Shown here in pieces: positions 28,973-38,148 of a stretch of DNA of 64,000 nt. Positions within the stretch are counted from its first letter, which is position 1. Each line of letters opens with the position of its first letter. The notes under the pieces were generated by a model. It was not told the origin of the DNA. It ran no database searches and was given only the letters and a program-made list of their open reading frames with translations. The position numbers and the translations under genes were made by a program. Source of the DNA: an uncultured Clostridia bacterium (GTDB lineage Bacteria; Bacillota; Clostridia; UBA1381); contig CALXWJ010000062.1 of NCBI GenBank assembly GCA_944392335.1, positions 1 to 64,000 on the forward strand, read 5' to 3'.

Positions 28973-29200
28973 TTAACTCCTGTGTAAAAGGATCAATATA
29001 GGTCATGATCGCTTTTTAAGGAAATATCGGGCAATATATAAAAAGCAGAAAACACTTGACGTTTTATGTCAAAGATGTCGATTAAAAGCAAAACAGAAAA
29101 GTATAATGCGAAGCATCAGTATACAACTGTTTTTAAAACAGCTGTTCTAATCTTTTAATCAGCTCCTGCAAAACATGACCTGACGATTCTGTCAAATTTG

Positions 29201-30466
29201 CTAAATGACCTCTACTCTTTTTATGTTTCCGCCAAGCCTGATAAATTTGTCCTCAAAGTTTTCATAGCCTCTGTCAATGTGATAAATATCGTGGATTTCG
29301 GTAACTCCGTCCGCCATCAAGCCTGCTATGATCATAGCTGCCCCGGCTCTCAGATCGGTTGCTCTGACACTTGTCCCCATGAGCTTATCAACGCCGTTTA
29401 TTATAGCAAGCTTACCCTCTACCGTTATGTCCGCACCCATTCTGTTGAGTTCGCCTACATATCTGAAGCGGTCGTCCCATACACCTTCACGAGCGGTGCT
29501 TGTACCCTTGACTGCCGATAAGAAGGTAACGAGCTGCGGCTGCATATCGGTGGGATATCCGGGATATGGAAGGGCAATAAAATTAATTTTTTTAAATACT
29601 GTGCCTTCTTCCACATAAACTCTTATTTTATCATCAAATTCCTCGATTTTTACACCTGCTTCGATAAGCTTTGCGGAAATGGGCTCAAGATGACGGGGGA
29701 TGATGTTTTTTATCGTGACATCCCCGCGGGTTGCTGCGGCCGCGATCATAAATGTTCCCGCTTCAATTTGGTCGGGGATGATCGAATATGTTCCGCCGTG
29801 GAGCTTTGGTACGCCCTGTATTCTTATAGTATCGGTCCCGGCGCCTCTGATTTTTGCACCCATGGCATTTAAGAAATTGGCAAGGTCAACAATATGAGGT
29901 TCTTTTGCAGCATTTTCAATTACCGTAAGACCTTTTGCTTTCACCGCGCCAAGGATCACATTCATTGTTGCACCTACGCTTACAACATCAAAATATACAT
30001 TTGCACCTCTTAATTCGTCTGCCTGTGCATAAATTGTGGCATATTTTATTTCAATCGTTGCACCGAGAGCTTCAAAACCTTTAATATGCTGATCTATTGG
30101 ACGTGTACCGAAATCACATCCGCCGGGAGATTTGACGATACATTTATTGGATCTGCCCAAGAGTGCGCCGATCAAATATGATGATCCCCTCATCTTTTCA
30201 GTCATATCATTATCCGGTTCTATGGATATAACCTCAGTGCAGTCTATATCGACGGTGTTCTTATCAATATAAGTTATACTTGCACCGAGGTTTTTTAATA
30301 TTTGTAAATATAAATTAACGTCTTTAATGTTGGGCAGATTTTCAAGACGACAGCTTCCGTCTATCAACAGACAGGCAGGGATGATTGCCACAGCGGCATT
30401 TTTTGCACCGCTTATGCATACTTCACCGTGAAGTCTGTTTCCTCCCTTAATTACTATTTTTTCCAA
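29201..30466 (-). CDS. murA: UDP-N-acetylglucosamine 1-carboxyvinyltransferase
   Basis: This 421-residue enzyme transfers enolpyruvate to UDP-GlcNAc, the first committed step of peptidoglycan synthesis. It starts EKIVIKGGNRLHGEVCISGAKN (in pieces). It keeps the fosfomycin-target cysteine in SPGGCDFGTRPIDQH. The start is TTG at 30466, placed 7 bases after GGAGGAG; upstream in-frame codons have no site. A second murA paralogue is usual in Firmicutes but is not seen here. Confidence 0.95.
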   Translation of the reverse strand: MEKIVIKGGNRLHGEVCISGAKNAAVAIIPACLLIDGSCRLENLPNIKDVNLYLQILKNLGASITYIDKNTVDIDCTEVISIEPDNDMTEKMRGSSYLIGALLGRSNKCIVKSPGGCDFGTRPIDQHIKGFEALGATIEIKYATIYAQADELRGANVYFDVVSVGATMNVILGAVKAKGLTVIENAAKEPHIVDLANFLNAMGAKIRGAGTDTIRIQGVPKLHGGTYSIIPDQIEAGTFMIAAAATRGDVTIKNIIPRHLEPISAKLIEAGVKIEEFDDKIRVYVEEGTVFKKINFIALPYPGYPTDMQPQLVTFLSAVKGTSTAREGVWDDRFRYVGELNRMGADITVEGKLAIINGVDKLMGTSVRATDLRAGAAMIIAGLMADGVTEIHDIYHIDRGYENFEDKFIRLGGNIKRVEVI

Positions 30467-30856
30467 TTTGTACTCCTCCGAATAATTTTGTATACAATAT
30501 AAGAACACGAGCAGTTATGTTTGGAAGCAAAACCAAAACATTTAAAAACACTGTAAAGCGTGTGTTGCTTATATTCGGTTATATACAGCCTATTAGCATA
30601 AATTTCAAAATAAAACAATAATTTCGGATCAAATGCAAGCGCAAGGCATGAACGCCTTGCCTTATATAATATTTTATTGACAAAATTCAATGCGGTTTTC
30701 TTTAGAATAAAAGACAAAGTACCAAATTATTATTTTTCAGATATATTATAACATATGATTTACCAAAATGCAAAACAATTTTAAAAAAAATTGTTAATTT
30801 TTACGGTTTATATATCTTTTAATATAAATTTAAGTAAATTTAATGTTAAATTATTC
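30467..30856. other. Intergenic region between asnB and murA
   Basis: No gene is visible. It holds a perfect 7-bp hairpin, GCAAGGC-ATGAAC-GCCTTGC (30641-30660), in the murA leader, and a weak A/T hairpin AACAA...TTGTT at 30774-30795 that could end asnB transcripts. The remainder is AT-rich. Confidence 0.5.
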
Positions 30857-32707
30857 TTAAACAAGGACAGGATTGAATTCTTTAAGCCAGAAATTTACCT
30901 GTATCAGATAACCCATAAACTGGGGTACCGCCATAAGCTGACCGAAAAATGGTTTTCCGTAATCAGAACCTTCGGCACATAATTCTTTAACGCTTTGTTT
31001 GTCAATGAAGGTCAAAATAGGGGAAGACGGATCCTCCAATACTTCATTGAGCAGATGGTGAACCGATTTTTCATAATATGGATTGTGAGTTTTCGGATAC
31101 GGGCTTTTCTTTCGCATAAGCACATCGTTAGGCAATATATTTTTTGCCGCGTCACGCAGAAGGCTTTTTGATATATTGTCACGGCATTTCATGCTCCATG
31201 GGATATTCCATACATATTCCGCAAGACGGTGGTCACAGAACGGGACTCTGACTTCAAGCCCTGACGCCATTGACATTCTGTCTTTACGGTCAAGCAGATT
31301 TGACATAAACCAGTTAATGTTCAGATATGATATTTCACGGCGTCGTTTTTCTTCTTCGTTGTCGCCTTCAAAGCAAGGAGTTTCGGCAATAGTTTCATCA
31401 TATCTCATACGGGAGTATTCCTCCAAGTCAAGTGTTTCGGCTACTGCGGGCTTCAAGGCATTTATTCTCATCGACAAATCATAACACCATGGGAAAGCCG
31501 GAGTTTTAAAAGCCTTATCGCTTCTGAACCACGGATAACCGCCGAATATTTCATCGGAGCATTCTCCTGATAGGATAACGGTATGATTCTTTTTGATTTC
31601 ACGGCAAAAATAAAGCAAAGAAGAATCACAGTCCGCCATGCCGGGCAGATCCTTGTAATACATTGCGTCATAAAGATATTTTATAAGATTGTCATTATTG
31701 CATACCAAAAAAGTATGATTTGTATCAAACTCTTCTACCATTCTTTTTACCCATGGTATGTCTGCATCGGGCTGGAATGATGAGGCTTTAAAATATTTGT
31801 CGTTGTCTTCATAGTCGAAAGAATAGGTAGATAATTGTTTTCCCTGTTTTTTCATTTCAATGGCTGCAACGGCGGAAATAATGCTGGAATCAAGACCGCC
31901 TGAGAGAAGCGTGCCTATGGGAACATCGGAAACAAGCTGACGTTTTATAGAATCGTAAAGCAGATCATGGACCTTTTCAACAGTTGTATCATAATCATCG
32001 GTATGCTCTTTGCTTTCAAACTGCCAGTATCTGTTTACAAATGTTCCCGAGCGGTTAATGATCATTGTACAGCCCGGACGAAGCTCGTTAACTCCTTTGA
32101 ATACACCGATTCCCTGTGTTCTTGCCGGAGAAAGGGCAAAAATTTCGCAAAGGCCAGACCTGTCAAGCTGAGGCTTTAAGGATGGATAATGGAACAATGC
32201 TTTTATCTCGGATGCAAAAATAAAGGTATTGCTGCATTTTGCATAAAAGAAAGGCTTTACCCCGAATCTGTCCCGGCATATAAAGACCTGCTGACGCATT
32301 GAGTCCCAGATACAAAAGGCATATATGCCGTTGATCATTTGAGCGCATTTTTCACCGTAGTGGATATAAGCATACAGCAAGACCTCGGTATCCGATGAGG
32401 TATCAAACCGATATCCGCATTTTATCAGATCCCTTTTTAATTCGTCGGTATTGTATAATTCCCCGTTATATGTAATAACAAACTCATAACCTTCAATTGT
32501 TTTTTTCATTGGCTGTTTTCCGCCTTCGGGGTCAATGACCGCAAGGCGTGCGTGTGCAAAGGCGGCGTGCTCGCCGACCCATTCCCCGCTGGAATCCGGT
32601 CCTCTGTGACTGAGGGACTGCGCCATATCCTTTACAAGCAATCTGTTATATGAGCTATATGCATACATATTTTTTTTAAAATTAACTATGCCGGCAATTC
32701 CGCACAT
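30857..32707 (-). CDS. asnB: Asparagine synthase (glutamine-hydrolysing)
   Basis: This is a 616-residue two-domain enzyme. The class II glutaminase begins with the processed Cys2 (MCGIAGIVNF) and has LSHRGPDSSG, YNGELYN and SSDTEVLLYAY. The synthetase domain has the PP-loop LLSGGLDSSIIS and GECSDEIFGGYPW. It makes asparagine from aspartate with glutamine as ammonia donor. The start follows AAGGAGTTGG. Together with the GatCAB/AspRS operon it gives this organism two separate asparagine routes. Confidence 0.95.
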   Translation of the reverse strand: MCGIAGIVNFKKNMYAYSSYNRLLVKDMAQSLSHRGPDSSGEWVGEHAAFAHARLAVIDPEGGKQPMKKTIEGYEFVITYNGELYNTDELKRDLIKCGYRFDTSSDTEVLLYAYIHYGEKCAQMINGIYAFCIWDSMRQQVFICRDRFGVKPFFYAKCSNTFIFASEIKALFHYPSLKPQLDRSGLCEIFALSPARTQGIGVFKGVNELRPGCTMIINRSGTFVNRYWQFESKEHTDDYDTTVEKVHDLLYDSIKRQLVSDVPIGTLLSGGLDSSIISAVAAIEMKKQGKQLSTYSFDYEDNDKYFKASSFQPDADIPWVKRMVEEFDTNHTFLVCNNDNLIKYLYDAMYYKDLPGMADCDSSLLYFCREIKKNHTVILSGECSDEIFGGYPWFRSDKAFKTPAFPWCYDLSMRINALKPAVAETLDLEEYSRMRYDETIAETPCFEGDNEEEKRRREISYLNINWFMSNLLDRKDRMSMASGLEVRVPFCDHRLAEYVWNIPWSMKCRDNISKSLLRDAAKNILPNDVLMRKKSPYPKTHNPYYEKSVHHLLNEVLEDPSSPILTFIDKQSVKELCAEGSDYGKPFFGQLMAVPQFMGYLIQVNFWLKEFNPVLV

Positions 32708-32856
32708 ATTACCAACTCCTTATTTTTTATTTGTTTATTAATATAATATTCCCGATTTCCTTTAGTGTTCCTCAACACTTAACACAAATGGACGCGTCAA
32801 AAGCCTCAATTACAGGATAAAATATATAAATTTTGTCAAAAATATTATAAAATTAC

Positions 32857-32885
32857 TTGAAATCCGGTAATTTTTATGATATTAT
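32857..32885 (+). promoter_or_regulatory. rpsB-tsf promoter
   Basis: TTGAAA and TATTAT are spaced by 17 bp, about 107 bases before rpsB. Confidence 0.65.
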
Positions 32886-32916
32886 CTATAGGTATGACAT
32901 TACACACATTTTCTGA

Positions 32917-32949
32917 TTTTTAAGATGTTGCCTGCGGGTTTCTTAAAAA
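32917..32949 (+). promoter_or_regulatory. Hairpin in the rpsB leader
   Basis: TTTTTAAGA pairs with TCTTAAAAA around a 15-base loop (TGTTGCCTGCGGGTT). It may be an autoregulatory S2-binding leader; this is inferred from position only. Confidence 0.35.
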
Positions 32950-32991
32950 GGCGAGGGAAATGGAGGAATAAAAAACAAGGAGGAAAAAATA

Positions 32992-33744
32992 ATGTCAAAT
33001 GTAATTTCAATGAAACAGCTTTTGGAAGCAGGTGTTCATTTCGGACACCAGACAAGAAGATGGAACCCTAAAATGGCGGAGTACATTTTCACGGAAAGAA
33101 ACGGGATCTATATCATTGATCTTCAAAAAACGGTCAAAAAGGTGGAAGAGGCTTATTATTTCATCAGAGATATCGCGGCTGAGGGTGAAGATATTTTGTT
33201 TGTAGGTACCAAAAAGCAAGCCCAGGACTCTATTAAGGAAGAGGCGGAAAGAGTCGGAATGTACTATGTAAATGCAAGATGGCTCGGCGGTATGATGACT
33301 AACTTTAAGACGATCCAGAAGAGAATCGAAAGACTTGCGCAGATCAATAAGATGGAAGAAGAAGGCACTTTTGAGCTTTTGCCTAAGAAAGAAGTTATAA
33401 AATTAAAGGCGCAAAGAGATAAGCTCGAGAAGTATCTCGGCGGTATTAAAGAAATGAAGAAGCTTCCGGGAGCTTTGTTTGTTGTTGACCCGAGAAAAGA
33501 AAAGATCGCTATTGCAGAAGCAAAAAAATTAGGTATTCCGGTTGTAGCAATTGTTGATACAAACTGTGATCCCGAAGAAGTGGATTACGTTATTCCGGGT
33601 AATGATGATGCTATCAGAGCAGTTAAATTGATCGCTTCAACAATGGCAAATGCCATTATGGAAGGCAGACAAGGCGCAGACGCTATGCCTGAAACAACTG
33701 AAGAGGTTGAAGCTGAGGAAACAGCGGCAGAAGCAGAAGAATAA
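32992..33744 (+). CDS. rpsB: 30S ribosomal protein S2
   Basis: This 250-residue small-subunit protein begins [20 protein letters not shown] and keeps the [15 protein letters not shown] and [11 protein letters not shown] segments. The last roughly 20 residues form an acidic Glu/Ala tail that is variable in the family. AAGGAGG supports the start. It is followed by tsf, the near-universal arrangement. Confidence 0.98.
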   Translation: MSNVISMKQLLEAGVHFGHQTRRWNPKMAEYIFTERNGIYIIDLQKTVKKVEEAYYFIRDIAAEGEDILFVGTKKQAQDSIKEEAERVGMYYVNARWLGGMMTNFKTIQKRIERLAQINKMEEEGTFELLPKKEVIKLKAQRDKLEKYLGGIKEMKKLPGALFVVDPRKEKIAIAEAKKLGIPVVAIVDTNCDPEEVDYVIPGNDDAIRAVKLIASTMANAIMEGRQGADAMPETTEEVEAEETAAEAEE

Positions 33745-33838
33745 TATTAAAATCTATATAAGCAGTTTCGGATATTTTAATAAGAATGTTGACTGCTCTT
33801 CAAATTAAATAAAATATTATATATTGGAGGAAAAAATT

Positions 33839-34735
33839 ATGGCATTTACGGCACAGGACGTTAAAGAATTAAGAGAAATGACCGGCTGCGGTATGATGGA
33901 CTGTAAAAAAGCGCTTACCGAAACAAACGGTGATAAAGATAAGGCAATTGAATTTTTAAGAGAAAAAGGATTGGCAACTGCTGCGAAAAAAGCAGGAAGA
34001 ATTGCATCTGAAGGTATTGTTAAGGCATATCTTACAGAGGATAAAAAAATCGGCGTTCTGGTTGAAGTAAATTCTGAAACCGACTTTGTTGCAAAAAATG
34101 CCGAATTCCAAGGCTTTGTTTCAAAGGTTGCTGAAATTGTTGCAGATAAAAATCCTGCTGATGTCGACGCTCTAAAGACATTGGCATATGATGATAATCA
34201 GAGTGTCGGTGACGCTTTGACAGCATTAATTGCAAAAATCGGTGAAAATATGAATATCAGAAGATTTGCAAGGATGGAAGGAAATATTTGTTCATATACA
34301 CATGGTGAAGGAAGAATCGGTGTATTGGTACAGGCCGAAGGAAGTCTTGCGGACGCGGATGCATATGAAGCGGCAAGAGACGCGGCAATGCAGATTGCAG
34401 CTATAAATCCTCTTTATCTCTCAAAGGACGTTGTTCCGGCTGAAGATGTTGAAAAGGAAAAGCATATAATCATTGCGCAAATCAAAGAGGATCCTAAAAA
34501 CGCGAATAAACCTGACGCTATTATTGAAAAGATGGTTGGCGGAAAGATCAATAAGTTTTATGAGCAGAATTGTTTGTTACAACAGGAATTTGTTAAGAAC
34601 GGTGACCTTAAAGTGGAAGAATATCTTGCATCAAAAGGCGTTAAATTAATTAATTATGTAAGATTTGAAAAAGGTGAAGGTCTGGCAAAGAAGGAAGAAA
34701 ACTTTGCTGATGAAGTTGCAAGTATGATTAAATAA
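33839..34735 (+). CDS. tsf: Elongation factor Ts
   Basis: This is the 298-residue nucleotide-exchange factor for EF-Tu. The N-terminal domain reads FTAQDVKELREMTGCGMMDCKKAL, in pieces, and the core has EVNSETDFVAKN. The ATG at 33839 has TTGGAGG before it, while the in-frame ATG at 33824 does not. It is co-transcribed with rpsB. Confidence 0.98.
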   Translation: MAFTAQDVKELREMTGCGMMDCKKALTETNGDKDKAIEFLREKGLATAAKKAGRIASEGIVKAYLTEDKKIGVLVEVNSETDFVAKNAEFQGFVSKVAEIVADKNPADVDALKTLAYDDNQSVGDALTALIAKIGENMNIRRFARMEGNICSYTHGEGRIGVLVQAEGSLADADAYEAARDAAMQIAAINPLYLSKDVVPAEDVEKEKHIIIAQIKEDPKNANKPDAIIEKMVGGKINKFYEQNCLLQQEFVKNGDLKVEEYLASKGVKLINYVRFEKGEGLAKKEENFADEVASMIK

Positions 34736-34875
34736 TGGGAATTATATAAAATTTTGTATTTGTAAAAAAGGTGAAATATATAAGTATATGTTTTATATAT
34801 CGGTTTTTGGTAAAATATATACAATAACAAATATAAAAACGAATAATTTTAGTAAAAAATTATTTTTGAAAATGC

Positions 34876-34904
34876 TTGCAAAAAATAATTGTATGTGTTA
34901 AAAT
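34876..34904 (+). promoter_or_regulatory. gatCAB operon promoter
   Basis: TTGCAA, a 17-bp spacer and TAAAAT. A small hairpin, CTATGCG-TTTTT-CGCATGG with a T-rich tail (34928-34955), follows in the leader and could attenuate. Confidence 0.55.
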
Positions 34905-34976
34905 ATAAAATAATATTAGCAATGGGGCTATGCGTTTTTCGCATGGTCTCTTTTATTATCAAGGGAGGAAATTGAA

Positions 34977-35255
34977 ATGATCGATAAAAAACTTACACAG
35001 CATCTTGCAAACCTTTCAAAAATAACCTTTACTGATGAAGAACTTGATAAAATTACAGTTCAAATGGATGATATTATAAATTTAATGGATAAAGTGAAAA
35101 ATATAGACAGTAATAATCCGACATATACCATAGATCCCGTTAATTACGGGGATTTGAGGTCTGATGTAATCGCGGAATCTTCTTCAAATGAGGAGATATT
35201 AAAAAATTCGAAGGCAATAAAAGAAAACAGCTTTGTTGTCCCCAAAGTGGTGTAA
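34977..35255 (+). CDS. gatC: Asp/Glu-tRNA amidotransferase subunit GatC
   Basis: This is a 92-residue scaffold subunit of the GatCAB complex. It shows the family pattern: IDKKLTQHLANLSKITFTDEEL (in pieces) near the N-terminus, LMDKVKNIDSNNPTYTIDPV in the middle and a C-terminal SFVVPKVV. It is the first gene of a tight operon, with AAGGGAGG before the start. Confidence 0.95.
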   Translation: MIDKKLTQHLANLSKITFTDEELDKITVQMDDIINLMDKVKNIDSNNPTYTIDPVNYGDLRSDVIAESSSNEEILKNSKAIKENSFVVPKVV

Positions 35256-35273
35256 AAAGAAAGGAATGGTAAT

Positions 35274-36710
35274 ATGTCGCTGAAAGATTTAAGAGAGAAA
35301 CTTGACTCTCATGATTTGTCAGTACAAGAGCTGACCGAGAGTTATTTGAAAAAAATAAAGAAAAAGGATAAAACGTTAAACAGTTATATAACAATATGTG
35401 AAGAAGAAGCAAAAAAGGATGCCAAAGCCGCCCAGGAGATAATCGATAAAGGACAGTCAAAGGCATTAACGGGTATCCCTCTTTCAATAAAGGACAATAT
35501 CTGTACAAAAGGAATAAAAACAACATGCGCGTCAAAAATGCTTGATGATTTTGTACCTTTTTATGATGCGACAGTAATGGAAAAATTAAATAGTGAAAAT
35601 GCTGTTATTTTAGGAAAAACCAATATGGATGAATTTGCAATGGGTGCATCAAGCTGTACCTCATATTTCGGAAGAGTAAAAAATCCATATAACACGGATT
35701 GCGTCCCGGGAGGTTCATCGGGAGGAGCGGCAGCAAGTGTTGCGGCGGGATTGTGTGCGGCTGCACTTGGAAGCGATACGGGCGGCTCGATCCGTCAGCC
35801 TGCTTCCTTTTGCGGAGTTACGGGATTAAAACCTACATACGGGACAATTTCCCGTTATGGGCTTATTGCTTTTGCTTCAAGTCTTGATCAGATAGGAATC
35901 CTTGCAAATTCAGCAGAAGATACGGGCTATATTCTCAATGAGATCTACGGGTATGATTTAAATGACAGGACCACATCAAAGAAAGCTGCCGGAAATTATC
36001 TTTCAAAAATCGGGAACAGTTTAAAGGGGCTCAGGATAGGTATCCCGAAGGAATTTTTTTCGGATGAAATAGCGGATGAAGTAAAACAAAGCGTTATGGC
36101 GGCAGCAGAATATTTCAGATCATGCAAAGCAGAACTTGTTGACAGCTCAATGCCGTCGCTGCCCTACGCCGTTTCGGCATATTATCTTATTTCATCGGCA
36201 GAAGCGGCATCTAACCTTGCAAGATTCGATGGGATCAAATACGGACATCGTTCCGATACGGGTGACACCTATAACGAACTTATTTCCAATTCAAGAAGAG
36301 AAGGTTTCGGGGATGAAGTCAAAAGAAGGATATTACTCGGGAACTATGCTTTATCAAGCGGATATTATGATGCATATTATAAAAACGCGTCGAGGATAAG
36401 AAAAAAAATCAGTGATGAATATGCTCAGATTTTTGCCGGCTGCGATATCATTCTTACCCCTACAGCGCCTACGACAGCATATAAGGCAGGCTATCAGGAA
36501 AACGATCCAGTAAAAATGTATTTGGCAGATATATGTACGGTAACGGTAAATATTGCGGGGCTTCCGGCGATCAGTACGACCTGTGGTTATGACAGTAATA
36601 ATATGCCTATAGGAATGAGTCTTATAGGTAAGGCTTTTGATGAAGCAACAATAATCTCAGCAGCCGACGCATTTGAAAAGGATTTTGCTAAAAAGGAGGC
36701 GGTTATATGA
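35274..36710 (+). CDS. gatA: Asp/Glu-tRNA amidotransferase subunit GatA
   Basis: This 478-residue amidase-signature glutaminase releases ammonia from glutamine for the GatCAB reaction. The Ser-cisSer-Lys triad is visible: Lys in SIKDNICTKG, the cis-Ser in PGGSSGGAAASVAAG and the nucleophile in GSDTGGSIRQPASF. Family length is normal. Its last codons overlap the gatB start by 4 bases. Confidence 0.97.
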   Translation: MSLKDLREKLDSHDLSVQELTESYLKKIKKKDKTLNSYITICEEEAKKDAKAAQEIIDKGQSKALTGIPLSIKDNICTKGIKTTCASKMLDDFVPFYDATVMEKLNSENAVILGKTNMDEFAMGASSCTSYFGRVKNPYNTDCVPGGSSGGAAASVAAGLCAAALGSDTGGSIRQPASFCGVTGLKPTYGTISRYGLIAFASSLDQIGILANSAEDTGYILNEIYGYDLNDRTTSKKAAGNYLSKIGNSLKGLRIGIPKEFFSDEIADEVKQSVMAAAEYFRSCKAELVDSSMPSLPYAVSAYYLISSAEAASNLARFDGIKYGHRSDTGDTYNELISNSRREGFGDEVKRRILLGNYALSSGYYDAYYKNASRIRKKISDEYAQIFAGCDIILTPTAPTTAYKAGYQENDPVKMYLADICTVTVNIAGLPAISTTCGYDSNNMPIGMSLIGKAFDEATIISAADAFEKDFAKKEAVI

Positions 36711-38131
36711 AATACATTCCTGTGATCGGACTTGAAATTCATGCGGAAATGCTTACAAGATCGAAAGTTTTTTGCTCCTGTGCAAATGAATTCGGCGGGG
36801 ACAGAAATGACAGGGTATGCCCCAGATGCTCCGGTATGCCGGGGACGCTTCCGGTTGTAAATCATGATGCCGTCACACTTGCCGCGAAAGCCGGTATTGC
36901 ATTGGGATGTACGGTAAACAATTATTCTGCATTTGACCGTAAAAATTACTTCTATCCCGATTTGCCGAAGGCTTATCAGATCACACAGTTTGAATTCCCT
37001 ATCTGCACAAACGGACTTGTTCATGTACTTGACAGGGATATAAGAATTAACAGGATACACATAGAAGAGGATGCCGGGAAGCTTGTTCATGACGATTATG
37101 AGGGTATTTCAATGGCAGATTACAATCGCTGCGGCGTTCCTCTTATTGAAATAGTGACCGAACCGGATTTCCGTACAGTTGAAGAGGTTCAGGTCTTTGT
37201 TGAGGAAATAGCTTTGCGATTGAAATATGCGGGTGTATGTGACGCAAAGCTTGAACAGGGTTCTTTGAGAGTTGATGTAAATATATCAATAATGCCTTTT
37301 GATTCGCAGGAGTTTGGAACCCGTGCCGAGATAAAAAATTTAAATTCAATAAAATCGATTGGCAGAGCAATAGAATATGAAATTGAACGTCAATCCGAAT
37401 TACTTGATAAAGGGCAAAAGGTCGTGCAGGAAACAAGAAGATTTAACGATAACCATGGAAACACAAAAGCGCTCCGATCAAAGGAGGAAGCTCATGACTA
37501 TCGTTATTTCCCCGAACCGGATATTCCGCCTGTTTATATAACTGATGAAGAAATATCAGATATTAGAGCGTTAATGCCCGAAATGCCGCAGCAAAGATAT
37601 ATGCGCTATACCAATGACTATAAACTGCCGGCGGATGATGCAAAGCTGATAATTGCCGATAAAGCATTTTCCGACTTTTATGACAGTGCGGTTTCGGTTT
37701 ACCCAAAATTCAGAGAAATTTCAAATCTCATGTTAGGTGAGGTAAACAGAAATTTAAATGATACGGGAAAAACAATTGGCGACGTACCTTTCTCGCCTGA
37801 AGATATTGCTGAAACGATCAAGATGACGGATGACGGGAAGATAAGCAAAAACGCGGCAAAAACAATAGTAAAAATAATGTTTGAATCAGGCGGCACACCG
37901 GAAAAGATCGCAAAGGATAATGATTTGATAATGCAGGATAACTCAGATGAGCTTGAAGGAATAGTTGAGGGTGTACTTTCTGAAAATGAAGAAACTGTTG
38001 CTGCATACAAAAACGGAAATGAAAAATTATTCGGCTTTTTCATGGGGCAGGTAATGGCTGCTGCCGGAAAGGGTACAAATCCGAAATTAATAAAGGATAT
38101 CTTGACGAAAAAGTTGAGTAATAACCAATAA
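36707..38131 (+). CDS. gatB: Asp/Glu-tRNA amidotransferase subunit GatB
   Basis: This 474-residue subunit phosphorylates and then amidates the misacylated Asp-tRNA(Asn) or Glu-tRNA(Gln). It has the cradle motifs IGLEIHAEML, CPRCSGMPGTLPV, RKNYFYPDLPKAYQITQ and HIEEDAGKL. The C-terminal YqeY-like tail domain (about 330-474) is also present. It overlaps gatA by 4 bases. Confidence 0.97.
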   Translation: MKYIPVIGLEIHAEMLTRSKVFCSCANEFGGDRNDRVCPRCSGMPGTLPVVNHDAVTLAAKAGIALGCTVNNYSAFDRKNYFYPDLPKAYQITQFEFPICTNGLVHVLDRDIRINRIHIEEDAGKLVHDDYEGISMADYNRCGVPLIEIVTEPDFRTVEEVQVFVEEIALRLKYAGVCDAKLEQGSLRVDVNISIMPFDSQEFGTRAEIKNLNSIKSIGRAIEYEIERQSELLDKGQKVVQETRRFNDNHGNTKALRSKEEAHDYRYFPEPDIPPVYITDEEISDIRALMPEMPQQRYMRYTNDYKLPADDAKLIIADKAFSDFYDSAVSVYPKFREISNLMLGEVNRNLNDTGKTIGDVPFSPEDIAETIKMTDDGKISKNAAKTIVKIMFESGGTPEKIAKDNDLIMQDNSDELEGIVEGVLSENEETVAAYKNGNEKLFGFFMGQVMAAAGKGTNPKLIKDILTKKLSNNQ

Positions 38132-38148
38132 AAATTGACGGAAAGAAG

